Shown here piece by piece: positions 46,848-56,755 of a stretch of DNA of 61,341 bases. Origin of the DNA: an uncultured bacterium. GTDB taxonomy: Bacteria; Muiribacteriota; Ozemobacteria; Ozemobacterales; Ozemobacteraceae. The stretch lies in NCBI GenBank assembly GCA_900317935.1, contig ONIU01000029.1, positions 4,109 through 65,449 on the forward strand, given 5' to 3'. Below the pieces are notes generated by a model. It ran no database searches. It saw only the letters and a program-made list of their open reading frames with translations, and was not told the origin of the DNA. Position numbers and translations under genes: made by a program. Within the stretch, counting starts at the first letter, position 1. Each line of letters opens with the position of its first letter.

Positions 46848-49800
46848 ATGATTAACCGCTGGGAAATCCTTTTAGAAAAAGGGCAGGCTTATTTGGAGCT
46901 GCAAAATTATGAAAAGGCCAGCGCTGCCTTAGAAAAGGCATTAGCAGAAAAGCCAGATTACGTTCCAATATTAAAACTACTTGCAGATTGTCATTTGCAA
47001 AGCGGCAAAAAACAAGAAGCCATATCAACTTTAGAAAAAATAGTTAAACTTTCACCAACAGATTATGAAAACACTCAAAAACTGGGTGATTTGCTGTTAA
47101 AAGAAGGTAAAACAGAAAAAGGCATTATGGCTTTAAGCAAAGCAGCCTCTTTGCGTCCTAACGATAAAGACCTCCAATACAATCTCGGCTTGTTGAATCT
47201 TCACAGCGGCAAAGAAAAAGAAGCTGAAAAGTGTTTCCAGGCTGCAATCAGAATAGATCCATCCTACTCTCCTGCAATAATAGAAATGGCTAGACTTCGT
47301 ATTAATTCAGGCAATATAGAAGTCGCCATTCAGATGTTCCAAAAAGCAGTTGAAATAGACCAGGACAACGCCAAACTACATATTGAATTGGCAGAAGCCT
47401 ACGAATTAAACGGTCAGTATGATGATTCCATGATGGAATATAAAAAAGCTGAATACCTTAATCCGAATGATTCTGCAGTTCATTTTAAACTTGGTAAAGA
47501 CCTAGAATCTAAAGGCAAATATGAAGAAGCCTTAGAAAAGTATCAATCTATAAAAGAAATAGATAAAGATAATATCGAATTATATTATCGTTGTGCCAAG
47601 ATTTATCAGCGTTTAGACATGCCTGATGAAGCACAGAAAGAATTTGAAACCATCGCCAAAATGAAGCCGGATTGGCTTGAAATTCGTTATGAATTGGCCA
47701 ATCTTTATGGTGAACATGAGCAATATGACCTTCAATTAAAAGAATTTGAAGCTATAGCTCAATACGATACTTCTTCACCAGAAATCATGGAAAACCTTGC
47801 CGCTTCTTATGCAGCAAATGGCGAACTGGACAAATCAATAGAATACTACAGAAAAACCTTAGAAGCAGACCCAGAAAACTACGAAATACTAGAAAGAATA
47901 TATGAAGTAGTAGCTGCTGGCGGAAACCCTGCTCTATGCTTAGACAATCTTGTAGCTCTTTTCGAAATGCGTCCTGATGACCCAGAATTGGCATTAACCT
48001 TGGCCCGCGCCTATAGAGAAAACTCAATGGTGGATGAAGCAAATGCCTATTACATGAAAGTTCTAGAATTAGACCCCAACCGAGCTGATATAAAAGGCGA
48101 ACTCAGGCTTATTTACAGAAGCAAAGGCATGGTCAATGAAGAAATAGACGCAATCAACAACTTGCTGGAATTTGAACCTGAGAATAAAGAACTATTAACT
48201 GATTTACAGGAACTCCAAGTCAAAGCAGGCAAAGATCTTGATGCTATAAATACTTTAAATAGGCTTTGCCAGATAGAACCAAATGTTGAATGGTATTTAA
48301 AAATAGGCACAATTTACAATAAGCTTGGTTTCATTACTGAAGCTATGGCTGCTCTACAGCAGGCTCTTAATATCGACCCCAACGATACAAGACCCCATCT
48401 TATGCTGGCAGATATCTATAAATCTCGCGGCATGAATGATGAAGCAATTGAATCATACAAGATAATACTTAGTATGAATCCAGAAGATCTTAAGGCTAAC
48501 TTAGCATTAAGTGACCTATATAGAAATCTTGGTAAAACCCAAGACCAGATGGAAGCTCTTAGAAATGCAGTATCACTTGGCGCTTCTGACCCAAGACTTT
48601 ATCTGGAACTAGGTAGTCTCTTGCTTCAGGAAGGTGAAGCAGAAGAAGGGCTTGATATTCTTTCTAAGGCAAAAGAACTCAGCAATAATTCACCAGAAAT
48701 TACTAACAAGCTCATAGACATTTATCTTTTCCGCAACTGTCCACAGGAAGCTCTTAACGAACTCGAAGAACTCAGACAGCAGGAACCGGAAAATGTTGAG
48801 CTTTACCTTAAAATCTCCAGAATTTATAAGAGTCAGCAAATGTTTGACGAAGCTCTTGAAATTCTTGGCCAAGCTAGAGTTGTTGCTCCTCAGAATACAG
48901 ATATTACCTTAGAAATAGCTAAGTTATACAAAGACAGCGGTGATTATCAGCAGGTAATACAGCTTCTTGTCGAAGCAAGACAGAACCAGCCAAATACAGA
49001 CGAAATCAGCACACTTATTTCCGAAGCCTATGCAATGTCTGGTGACCAGGAAATGGCCATTATGGAACTCAATAATCTCATAAAGAAGAATCCATTGAAT
49101 TATGCTGCTAAGATTCAATTGGGTAAGGTTTATGCGATTAGCAACATGATTGACCAAGCCACAATGACATTTAAGAATATAATTGCAGAAAAAAGCGACA
49201 ACACAGATGCACACGTGGAATTGGGCAAGATTTTTGTTGGAATGGGCAGATCATACAACGATGAATCTATGATAGAAGCTGGCTTAACAGAAATAAAAAC
49301 AGCTATAGAATTAGACCCCAACCATGTTGACGCCCATTACGAATTAGGTGTTGCATATTATAATATGGAAAAATTCGACCTGGCTTTACCTGAATTTGTT
49401 AAGGTCTTAGATTTAGAACCTCTTCACGTCAAAGCTAAGGAATATTACGGCAAACTTGTCGGTATCAAGACTGATGAACAGGCTAACGAAGGAATTAAGC
49501 AAGCCAGAGTTTATTCAGAAAGAGGCATGTCTAAAAATGCTATTACTGAATATGAAAACGTCATTAAACTTCAGCCCAATAATCAGGTTGCATGGTTTGA
49601 ACTTGGTTCACTGCAACTCAATCTTGAAAATTACCAGGCTGCTATTGAAGCTTTACAGAAAGCCAAAGAAATTAATCCAGAAGAGCTTGAAGTATATATT
49701 ACCCTTGCTCAGGCCTATTTAAAAACAGAACAACCCGACGAGGCCTCTATCGAACTTCAGGAATTGCTTGGCATGTGCCCAGACCACTACACTGGTCTGT

Positions 49801-51455
49801 ATATGCTTGGTAAAATATTCCAAGAAAAAGGTTGGATTGACGAAGCAATTGAAAAATATCAGGCAGCTCATGAAGTTGTTGATACAGAAGTTGATCCAGT
49901 TCTCCAGCTTGGTATTATGTGCAGAGACAAAGGTGATATAGAAAATGCCAAGATCTGGTTCCAGAAAGTAATTGACTTAGATCCAAGCATTACAGACGCC
50001 ACGGACTTCTTTGCTAATCTCTCCGCTTCTCAGCGTAATGCAGAAATTGATGAAGCTTTCAATAATGCTGTTGAAGCCGAAAAAGCAGGCAACATCGATA
50101 CAGCAATCATGTATTACGACAGTGTTATCGACTTGGATAACCATAACCTTGAAGCTAGATATAAACTTGGAACTCTGTATGAATCACTGAATAAATTTGA
50201 TGAAGCTGCTTTTGAATATGAACAGGCTATAAACAATGACCCGAACGCCAAATACAAAGAACTTCCATTAAAACTTGGCAAGTTACATATTAGAAAAGGT
50301 AAGATAGTAGAAGCTGTCGAATTAATGAGACAAGCTAAGGTCTACTTCCCTGACAATATCGATATTCGTATAGACTTCATAACCCAACTGAAGTTCAAGC
50401 AGCTAAATGGCTTCTGTTCTAAAGAAGAATTAGAAGACACCAATACGGAAATAAGAACAGCTACAGCAAACTCAGCCAACTTCTGTGACTGGATGGAATT
50501 AGGAATGTTCTTATCTAAGGGTTTAGACAAATCAATAGATGAAGAAACAGCAATATCACAGTCAATCGAATGTTTCGAACGAGTTTTGCAGTTAGATCCA
50601 GACAACTCTTTTGCTATGACAGAATTAGCCAAGGTTTATCATAGAAAGAGCATGTTTGCAGATGTTGAAAACATTTATAAAAAGGTTCTCGAAAAAGATC
50701 CAGACAATGCATATGTTCATAGCAAACTGGCAGACTTGTACATAACCATGCAAAGGTATCCGGAATCTCTCTCTGAATTGCGTCAGCTTCTTGAACTTGA
50801 ACCCAATAATGGTGAATATTACATGAAGATAATAGACACCAGCAAAGAAATGCTTGCAAAAGCTCCAGATCGTGAACATCAGCTCAGTGTTGTTCTCAGA
50901 GACTTCCAAGCTAAAGCAGAAGCAAACCCAGAAGATGCAATGGCTCACTTTGCTCTTGGCTATGCCTATATTACCCTCGGCTCTGGCTTCACTCCTACAG
51001 AAGAAGAACAGGAAAGAGCAATCGACCAGTTCAAGATATCAGACATGCTTGGAAAGAATACTTTGTTGTGGCCATTGTGGGGTCTTAAATATGTTTATAG
51101 CAAACAGTCAATCAGTGGTAAACATATGTATGATGAAGCAATCACAATGTGCCGCACCGCTCTAAAACGTGATGAAAGCAATGCTAGAGCTCACTTTGAA
51201 CTCGGTGAAGCTTACAACGAAAACTACGACGTAAATATGAAAAATGAAGCTATGCAGGAATACAAAAAAGCCATTCAGCTTAATCCAAACTACATTGAAG
51301 CACACTTCAGACTTGCTAGTATTTACAGAGTTAAGAACATGTTTGATAGAGCTAGTGAAGAATACAACAAGGTTATTGAATTAGACCCGACCGGACCTCT
51401 GGCCAAAGATGCTCAGCGTTCTATCATTCACATCGAACGCTCAAAAGGCGACTAA
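46848..51455 (+). CDS. giant TPR protein
   Basis: A 1535-residue protein built almost wholly of tetratricopeptide repeats from residue 1 (WEILLEKGQAYLELQNYEKASAALEKALAEKP) to the end. It lacks the Cys cluster of the preceding protein and has no signal or membrane helix. Two spots deviate from the regular 34-residue rhythm: about 1165-1260 and 1345-1420 (the latter with WPLWGLKYVYSKQ), which resemble the matching segments in the upstream protein (WAYWGLKNSYLTI), so the two genes probably arose by duplication and diverged. AGGAG lies eight bases before the ATG. rimO follows after three bases. Function unknown; scaffold by inference. Confidence 0.85.
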   Translation: MINRWEILLEKGQAYLELQNYEKASAALEKALAEKPDYVPILKLLADCHLQSGKKQEAISTLEKIVKLSPTDYENTQKLGDLLLKEGKTEKGIMALSKAASLRPNDKDLQYNLGLLNLHSGKEKEAEKCFQAAIRIDPSYSPAIIEMARLRINSGNIEVAIQMFQKAVEIDQDNAKLHIELAEAYELNGQYDDSMMEYKKAEYLNPNDSAVHFKLGKDLESKGKYEEALEKYQSIKEIDKDNIELYYRCAKIYQRLDMPDEAQKEFETIAKMKPDWLEIRYELANLYGEHEQYDLQLKEFEAIAQYDTSSPEIMENLAASYAANGELDKSIEYYRKTLEADPENYEILERIYEVVAAGGNPALCLDNLVALFEMRPDDPELALTLARAYRENSMVDEANAYYMKVLELDPNRADIKGELRLIYRSKGMVNEEIDAINNLLEFEPENKELLTDLQELQVKAGKDLDAINTLNRLCQIEPNVEWYLKIGTIYNKLGFITEAMAALQQALNIDPNDTRPHLMLADIYKSRGMNDEAIESYKIILSMNPEDLKANLALSDLYRNLGKTQDQMEALRNAVSLGASDPRLYLELGSLLLQEGEAEEGLDILSKAKELSNNSPEITNKLIDIYLFRNCPQEALNELEELRQQEPENVELYLKISRIYKSQQMFDEALEILGQARVVAPQNTDITLEIAKLYKDSGDYQQVIQLLVEARQNQPNTDEISTLISEAYAMSGDQEMAIMELNNLIKKNPLNYAAKIQLGKVYAISNMIDQATMTFKNIIAEKSDNTDAHVELGKIFVGMGRSYNDESMIEAGLTEIKTAIELDPNHVDAHYELGVAYYNMEKFDLALPEFVKVLDLEPLHVKAKEYYGKLVGIKTDEQANEGIKQARVYSERGMSKNAITEYENVIKLQPNNQVAWFELGSLQLNLENYQAAIEALQKAKEINPEELEVYITLAQAYLKTEQPDEASIELQELLGMCPDHYTGLYMLGKIFQEKGWIDEAIEKYQAAHEVVDTEVDPVLQLGIMCRDKGDIENAKIWFQKVIDLDPSITDATDFFANLSASQRNAEIDEAFNNAVEAEKAGNIDTAIMYYDSVIDLDNHNLEARYKLGTLYESLNKFDEAAFEYEQAINNDPNAKYKELPLKLGKLHIRKGKIVEAVELMRQAKVYFPDNIDIRIDFITQLKFKQLNGFCSKEELEDTNTEIRTATANSANFCDWMELGMFLSKGLDKSIDEETAISQSIECFERVLQLDPDNSFAMTELAKVYHRKSMFADVENIYKKVLEKDPDNAYVHSKLADLYITMQRYPESLSELRQLLELEPNNGEYYMKIIDTSKEMLAKAPDREHQLSVVLRDFQAKAEANPEDAMAHFALGYAYITLGSGFTPTEEEQERAIDQFKISDMLGKNTLLWPLWGLKYVYSKQSISGKHMYDEAITMCRTALKRDESNARAHFELGEAYNENYDVNMKNEAMQEYKKAIQLNPNYIEAHFRLASIYRVKNMFDRASEEYNKVIELDPTGPLAKDAQRSIIHIERSKGD

Positions 51456-51458
51456 TTA

Positions 51459-52754
51459 ATGAAATTTCATATAATATCTTTAGGTTGTTCAAAAAACACA
51501 GCCGATTCAGAACATTTAGCCAATAACTTTAAAGCTACTGGCTGGGAATGGAGCGATAAGCCTGAAAAATCAGACCTTATTCTCATTAATACCTGCGGTT
51601 TCATCAATGACGCAAAAGAAGAGTCATTGCGTAACATAATGGAAGCTATTGCTATTAAAGAAAAGCACCCAAAAATTAAATTGGCTGTATTCGGCTGTTT
51701 AATTAAGAGATATCATAAAGAAATAGAAAAACAGATTCCTGAAATAGACTATCTTTTTGATTTTCTTACGCCTAAAGAAATAGATGTTCTTTGCAAGTTA
51801 GCTGGAAAAAGCTATAAAGAGCCAGATTATTCCATCAGCAGTCGTTTCTTTAACCCTAAGCATATAGGCATTCTAAAAATAGGAGAAGGTTGTAATAACA
51901 GATGCGCTTACTGTGCTATCCCTAATATCAGAGGGCCCTATTATTCACTTCCTGAAGATGAAATACTAAAAGACTGCGAAAACCTAGTAGCATCTGGTGC
52001 AAAAGAAATCTCTGTTGTTGCCCAGGATATAACCAGATATGGCACAGATAAAGACGGCAAGTGTAAACTACCTGGATTGCTGAAAAAAATTTCTGCAATT
52101 AAAGGGGTTGAGTGGATAAGGCTGCACTATATGCACCCAAGAGGGCTTACCACAGAACTTATTGATGAAATCTTCTCAATAAAAAAAGTTCTCCCCTACT
52201 TCGATATTCCTTTCCAGCATATTTCTCCAAAACTTATAAAGCTTATGAACAGGCACACTACTGCGGAACACATGATAAGCCTGATTAAGCACATTCGTTC
52301 CAAATACCCTCAAGGTATTATTAGAACTACATTTATAGTTGGCTTCCCAGGGGAACAAAAGCGTGATTTTGACAAGCTTATAAATTTTATTGAGGAATAT
52401 CCTATTGATAGAGTCGGTTCGTTTATGTATTCTCCAGAAGAAAATACACCAGCCTACTCTATGACACCCAAAGTCAGGGAAACTACAAAGCAGGCGCGCT
52501 TAGACCAGTTGATGACGCTTCAGCAGCTTATTATCGAAGAAAGAAATAAAAAGCTGATTGGAAAAACAATTGATGTTATAATAGACAAGGTTTCAGATAA
52601 TGGAACCGCTATAGGCAGAACCCCTTATGATGCCTATGAAGTAGATAATATTACTACAATAGAAAAAGCAAAAGGCCTTAAACCAGGAGACATCGTAAAA
52701 GTGAAAATTACTGATGCTGATGCCTACGATTTTAAGGCAACAGTTCTAAAATGA
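51459..52754 (+). CDS. rimO: ribosomal protein uS12 methylthiotransferase RimO
   Basis: A radical-SAM enzyme that adds a methylthio group to an aspartate of ribosomal protein S12. The 431 residues show the UPF0004 N-terminal domain with Cys in SLGCSKN, NTCGF and VFGCL (second [4Fe-4S] cluster), the radical-SAM triad GCNNRCAYCAIP (Cys145, 149, 152), and a C-terminal TRAM domain. SLGCSKN and HYMHPRG separate RimO from MiaB. Start ATG three bases after the TPR gene stop; its stop overlaps the pgsA start. Confidence 0.94.
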   Translation: MKFHIISLGCSKNTADSEHLANNFKATGWEWSDKPEKSDLILINTCGFINDAKEESLRNIMEAIAIKEKHPKIKLAVFGCLIKRYHKEIEKQIPEIDYLFDFLTPKEIDVLCKLAGKSYKEPDYSISSRFFNPKHIGILKIGEGCNNRCAYCAIPNIRGPYYSLPEDEILKDCENLVASGAKEISVVAQDITRYGTDKDGKCKLPGLLKKISAIKGVEWIRLHYMHPRGLTTELIDEIFSIKKVLPYFDIPFQHISPKLIKLMNRHTTAEHMISLIKHIRSKYPQGIIRTTFIVGFPGEQKRDFDKLINFIEEYPIDRVGSFMYSPEENTPAYSMTPKVRETTKQARLDQLMTLQQLIIEERNKKLIGKTIDVIIDKVSDNGTAIGRTPYDAYEVDNITTIEKAKGLKPGDIVKVKITDADAYDFKATVLK

Positions 52755-53362
52755 ATCTCGCAACAAAACTAACCGTAGCAAGAGTAATAGCAATTCCAGT
52801 ATTTATGCTTGCTTTCATGTGGCAATCCCCTGGTTCTTCATTAATGGAAGACTGGGGAAAAGTTACTGCAACCGTTATTTTTATTCTAGCAGCTATTACT
52901 GATTATTATGACGGTTATCTTGCCAGACGATACAATATGATTACAACTTTTGGCAAGTTTATAGACCCTATTGCTGATAAACTGCTTGTATCGGCAGCTT
53001 TGATAGTTATGGTCGCATATAAAGAAATCACCTACACATCCGCTTGGATTGTAGTTATAATAATTGCCAGAGAATTTTCGGTCACAGGTTTAAGATTGAT
53101 ATGCGCTGAACAGGGTAAGGTTATAGCTGCAAGCCCAGCAGGAAAGTTTAAAACTGTAACTCAGCTAGTTGCCATTATTACAGCCCTGATTTTCATCTCT
53201 GTCCGAGTAATACTTGAAACAAAGAATTTAACAGAATATTCAAATCAATTTAATGCATATTACGGCTATGTAATCCAAACTCTTATGATTATTGCCGCAA
53301 TTGCGACAATCTATTCCGGATATGACTACTTTAGAAAGAACAAATTATTCCTGGAAAAATAG
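52751..53362 (+). CDS. pgsA: CDP-diacylglycerol-glycerol-3-phosphate 3-phosphatidyltransferase
   Basis: Joins CDP-diacylglycerol and glycerol 3-phosphate to give phosphatidylglycerophosphate in the membrane. The 203 residues have the CDP-alcohol phosphotransferase motif D-G-x2-A-R-x8-G-x3-D-x3-D, seen as DYYDGYLARRYNMITTFGKF..DPIAD near 56-78, and several membrane helices. Start overlaps the rimO stop (ATGA). The next gene encodes the phosphatase that acts on its product, which fixes the assignment over other CDP-alcohol transferases. Confidence 0.93.
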   Translation: MNLATKLTVARVIAIPVFMLAFMWQSPGSSLMEDWGKVTATVIFILAAITDYYDGYLARRYNMITTFGKFIDPIADKLLVSAALIVMVAYKEITYTSAWIVVIIIAREFSVTGLRLICAEQGKVIAASPAGKFKTVTQLVAIITALIFISVRVILETKNLTEYSNQFNAYYGYVIQTLMIIAAIATIYSGYDYFRKNKLFLEK

Positions 53363-53825
53363 ACCTGAAGCCAAACGCTTTATTAGGCTTCTTGGTTCTT
53401 GCTGCTATCTTGGATACATAAAAAAGTATCCAGGAACTTTCGGCAGTCTACCTGGTATAGTATTTTTTCTTATTACCAAAGATTATAATATCTGGCTTCA
53501 AAGCCTTATATTAGCTGCTTTTCTGGTTTTTGCTGTTTTTGTTTCTCAGGCTATGGAAGACATAGATGAAACTAAAGACCCGGTTGAAATAGTCATAGAC
53601 GAAACTGCTGGAATGTGGATAGCCTTATTTGGTCTTTGGGACGCAAATTTAACGATGATTATCTCTGCTTTTCTGCTTTTCAGATTATTAGATGTATTAA
53701 AACCTTTTCCAATACCGATTTTTCAAACATTTAAAGGTGGAAAAGGAATAGTTGCTGATGATGTAGCAGTCGGAATGATAACAAATCTCATAATAAGACT
53801 TCTGCTATTAAAAGGCGTATTCTGA
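53322..53825 (+). CDS. pgpA: phosphatidylglycerophosphatase A
   Basis: Removes the terminal phosphate of phosphatidylglycerophosphate to form phosphatidylglycerol. Family marks are YPGTFGSLPG near 37-46 and IVIDETAGMW, with membrane helices between. I prefer the ATG at 53322 (about 167 residues); an upstream ATG at 53292 would add ten residues and overlap pgsA by 71 bases. Either start overlaps the pgsA end, showing coupling. Last gene of the uppP operon. Confidence 0.92.
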   Translation: MTTLERTNYSWKNRPEAKRFIRLLGSCCYLGYIKKYPGTFGSLPGIVFFLITKDYNIWLQSLILAAFLVFAVFVSQAMEDIDETKDPVEIVIDETAGMWIALFGLWDANLTMIISAFLLFRLLDVLKPFPIPIFQTFKGGKGIVADDVAVGMITNLIIRLLLLKGVF

Positions 53826-53862
53826 GCCTTGGTAATCTTCTATAACCATATTAATCAAAATC

Positions 53863-53990
53863 GTTCTAAGAGTTATAAGTGTTGAAAGAGCTGGAAGAGT
53901 AAGAAGTGTTACGCTTACGCTGTGGGACAGCTTCGCTTGTATCTCTCTTCTCTAATCTCTTATCTCTACAAAGTGGGACGTCTAGTAGTG
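53863..53990. repeat. 9-mer plus TGTGGGAC repeat module overlapping a gene end
   Basis: GTTGAAAGAGCTGGAAGAG 9-mers, then GTGTTACGCTTACGCTGTGGGACAGC/GCT hairpin, a TCTCT-rich stretch and a further GTGGGACG at 53973-53980. The stop codon and last codons of the exonuclease gene on the minus strand (53966-53980) lie within the last unit. Confidence 0.75.
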
Positions 53991-55198
53991 CGTCTGCGGC
54001 GGCGAGCCTTTTTGGAAAGCTTCGGAGGTTCCTGTTCAAGCAATGGAATAACTTCATCGGCAAGCAATCTTGCCTGCCAATCATGCAATATCTCGCTTTG
54101 TATTAGTTCCCCAACAGTTTGAGGTCTAAGTTTGGCAAGACTGTAAAGAGCATGAGATGGAGCCAAAACTGAGGGTGGAATATTTTCTCTGGCAGCAACT
54201 TTATCTCTGACTTCTCTGATTGCCTTAGCCAGTTCACCTTCCCAGGCATTCAACAGTTCTTCTCTAGAATGTTTCTGAACAGGTCTTTCCAATCCAACCA
54301 ATTCAGCTTCAAGACCAGCTCGAATAGCCTTTTGAAGGTCACTTCCGTATCTTGCCAGGAATTCGTGATTCATTCCTTTTATAGTATTTAAACCAGCTAT
54401 GCTACGAGGGCAAACTCTTGCTATTTCAAGCAATGACTGATTACTGAGCAACATAAAAGGTGCTCTATCAATGCTTTCAGCCACTTCTTCACGTAAATTC
54501 CATACCTCACGCAGAACTGCTAACGAACGCATAGAAAGATAAGAACTGCCTTTAATATGGAAAGCATAGGGATCGTGAGCCTGATTATGAGCTTCCCTAG
54601 CCTGTTTAGCTATAGAATCACATTCTTCCATGACCCATTCAATGCGCCCTAATTCATCGAGTTCATGAATCAGGCAATCATATACAGGAACAAGACATAC
54701 AGCGTCTAGCAGCCCGTATTCTATCATTGCTTTTGTTAAAGGACGCTTAGACCAGTCACATCTCTGTAAATGCTTATCTAAAGTAAATCCAAGATATTTT
54801 TCGGTAAGAGCTCTCAAGCCTAGCTCGGTCATTCCGAGTATTTCTGCAGCTTTGCGAGTGTCAAACATTCTAGGAATGAATATCTGCAAATCCTTGGCAA
54901 GCATTGAAATATCATAATCACCGCCATGAAAAAGCCACATGCATTTGCTTTTTGAAGCAAATTCCTGGAACGGAGAAAAATCTTTAATTACCTGAGGATC
55001 CATAATTGCTGCTTCTTTTCTTGTAGCAATCTGAATCAGGTTAACTTTTGCGTAGTAACGATAAAAGGCTGCTGATTCAACATCAACAGCAATAACATCT
55101 TCATTAGCCGCTCTTTTAAAAAATGCAGCAACTTCTTCTGTAGTTTCTATCACCTTAGCCTTTGTTATAAAAGGTGACGGGTCAAAAGCAATATTCAT
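53966..55198 (-). CDS. RNase D-like 3'-5' exonuclease with HRDC domains
   Basis: A 410-residue cytoplasmic exoribonuclease that probably trims tRNA or other structured RNA 3' ends. The N-terminal DEDDy domain shows VDVES (first Asp-x-Glu), LFHGGDYDISML (second Asp) and the Tyr-x3-Asp motif in MIEYGLLDAVCL. A helical HRDC region follows from about 210 (WNLREEVAESIDRAPFMLLSNQSLLEIA), with a second weaker HRDC-like region to about 370. The last 25 residues are basic (KLSKKARRRRRTTRRPTL), an RNA-binding-like tail. The final codons come from a copy of the TGTGGGAC repeat. It is alone; the next gene upstream is the GC-rich module. Confidence 0.88.
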   Translation of the reverse strand: MNIAFDPSPFITKAKVIETTEEVAAFFKRAANEDVIAVDVESAAFYRYYAKVNLIQIATRKEAAIMDPQVIKDFSPFQEFASKSKCMWLFHGGDYDISMLAKDLQIFIPRMFDTRKAAEILGMTELGLRALTEKYLGFTLDKHLQRCDWSKRPLTKAMIEYGLLDAVCLVPVYDCLIHELDELGRIEWVMEECDSIAKQAREAHNQAHDPYAFHIKGSSYLSMRSLAVLREVWNLREEVAESIDRAPFMLLSNQSLLEIARVCPRSIAGLNTIKGMNHEFLARYGSDLQKAIRAGLEAELVGLERPVQKHSREELLNAWEGELAKAIREVRDKVAARENIPPSVLAPSHALYSLAKLRPQTVGELIQSEILHDWQARLLADEVIPLLEQEPPKLSKKARRRRRTTRRPTL

Positions 55199-55297
55199 AA
55201 AAGTCTTATTTTTTCTTATATTTATTTTTGCAGGTGTTATTCTATACTATTTTTTAAAATAAATCAGTATTTTTTTTATTAAAAATAATTATTGCTG

Positions 55298-56713
55298 TTA
55301 AATAGAGAGGATAGAAAGCATCAATGAAGATAGCAACAAGATGACGGCGCCACCAATACGGCTGGAGATTTGGGAGAATGGCATCAGTTCCATGCGATCC
55401 GCAGCGGAGAGGCAAGCCACATCACCTGTGCCACCCATGTTTGCCATGCACAGACCAGCTGTGATAGCCGATTCCACAGGATACAAGCCAACCAGTTTGC
55501 CTATCAGACCAGCTCCAATAACAGCACCAATTACAGTTACCAAGCATAGCACCGTATATGTGAACGAAAACTGTGAAATCACGTCCTGCAATGGAACATA
55601 GCAAGCACCGATGCCAATCAGCAGCATGGGGGTCAGGTTCTTTGATACGAACTGGAACCACTGATAGCATCCGATCTCACAGTCCTCATCTAGCCAGTTG
55701 AACACCTTAGAAAGAGCCACACTGATGATCATCCAAGCATAGGCATGAATTTTGGGCAAGAATTGACCGTTGGGTAGGATCATGTTGAAGAACTTGTTGA
55801 AAATGATACCTACACAAAAGAATGCACCACTGACAAACAGACCGATGCCCATACGGCGCAGGTCTATCTTTTCACGCTTCTGTATTTCTTCTTCGCTCAG
55901 GCCGTATTCGTGAGGATTGTTAGATTTGTTGACCAGCAGAGCACCCTGGCCGTTCCAATCTTTGCTCTTTATAATCTTGGGTAGCATACCAGACAGCACT
56001 ATGGCAAACAGATTGCCGATGGCTACGGCTGGCACCATCTTGGCCAGTGCCTCCGCAGCAGTCATAGAGGATCCGGCGTCAAAAATCTTGGCAAGAGGCA
56101 CCGCACCTGCGCCCATACCACCACCCATGATTGGTAAGCCGATGAAGATTAAAGCCTGCTTGGCACCGTAGCCAACTAGGCCGCCCACTAGAGCAACCAA
56201 ACCGAAAGCCACGGCAACACCGCCCAAAATGGCTGGCAAATAGCGAGCGGAAGCTTTTACAAGCAACTTTTTGTTCATGCCAGAGATAGAGCCACAAATC
56301 AGAGCCGCGATATACCAATCCAAAAAGCCTCCGTTGGTAGCGAAAAAGTTGTACATGCTGCCGCTGATAACAGTAGCAGCACCCTCTTTAGGCGTGGCCA
56401 TGACCAAAGAGGATGGAAATAGCTTAAAATACACCATGACACTAGCCGCAAAAATGCACACAATAGCACCGCCACCAAGGTAACTATTAACAATTGGAGT
56501 GCGGTTTCCAATCTCGTTGAAGATGGCACCAAGCAGGATCATCATGGAAAAGCAGCCCAGCATCGCGGCGGGCAGGTTGGTCTTAACGCCAATGTCCTCG
56601 CCAGTGATAGAGATGGGTGCGTAAAGAGTAATCAGCACTATAGCGGAAAAAACAGCAAAATACTTCCAGTTCATTCCAAACAGCTGAAAGCTTTTCTTTT
56701 CAATAGAGTTCAT
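55298..56713 (-). CDS. 2-hydroxycarboxylate transporter (CitS/MaeN/CimH family)
   Basis: A 471-residue inner-membrane carrier of the 2HCT family, moving malate, citrate or lactate with Na+ or H+, or in exchange. Family landmarks: the two GGxG loops (FIGLPIMGGGMGAGAVPL near 190-205 and MANMGGTGDVACLSAADRMEL near 425-445), and the Asn/Pro-rich segment TPIVNSYLGGGA. Usual length is 440-480 with 11 membrane segments. It is 42 bases downstream of the malic enzyme gene, on the same strand, so malate import is the likely role. Both genes are clearly richer in GC than their surroundings, pointing to transfer from another lineage. Confidence 0.9.
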   Translation of the reverse strand: MNSIEKKSFQLFGMNWKYFAVFSAIVLITLYAPISITGEDIGVKTNLPAAMLGCFSMMILLGAIFNEIGNRTPIVNSYLGGGAIVCIFAASVMVYFKLFPSSLVMATPKEGAATVISGSMYNFFATNGGFLDWYIAALICGSISGMNKKLLVKASARYLPAILGGVAVAFGLVALVGGLVGYGAKQALIFIGLPIMGGGMGAGAVPLAKIFDAGSSMTAAEALAKMVPAVAIGNLFAIVLSGMLPKIIKSKDWNGQGALLVNKSNNPHEYGLSEEEIQKREKIDLRRMGIGLFVSGAFFCVGIIFNKFFNMILPNGQFLPKIHAYAWMIISVALSKVFNWLDEDCEIGCYQWFQFVSKNLTPMLLIGIGACYVPLQDVISQFSFTYTVLCLVTVIGAVIGAGLIGKLVGLYPVESAITAGLCMANMGGTGDVACLSAADRMELMPFSQISSRIGGAVILLLSSLMLSILSI

Positions 56714-56755
56714 TCTTCTCTTCCTTATGAATTATAAACTGCTTTGCTTAACTGA

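Noticed and set aside
41964..51455. O-GlcNAc transferase or secretion ATPase domains in the giant TPR proteins
   Set aside because: The sequences are repeats throughout; no catalytic motif is present.
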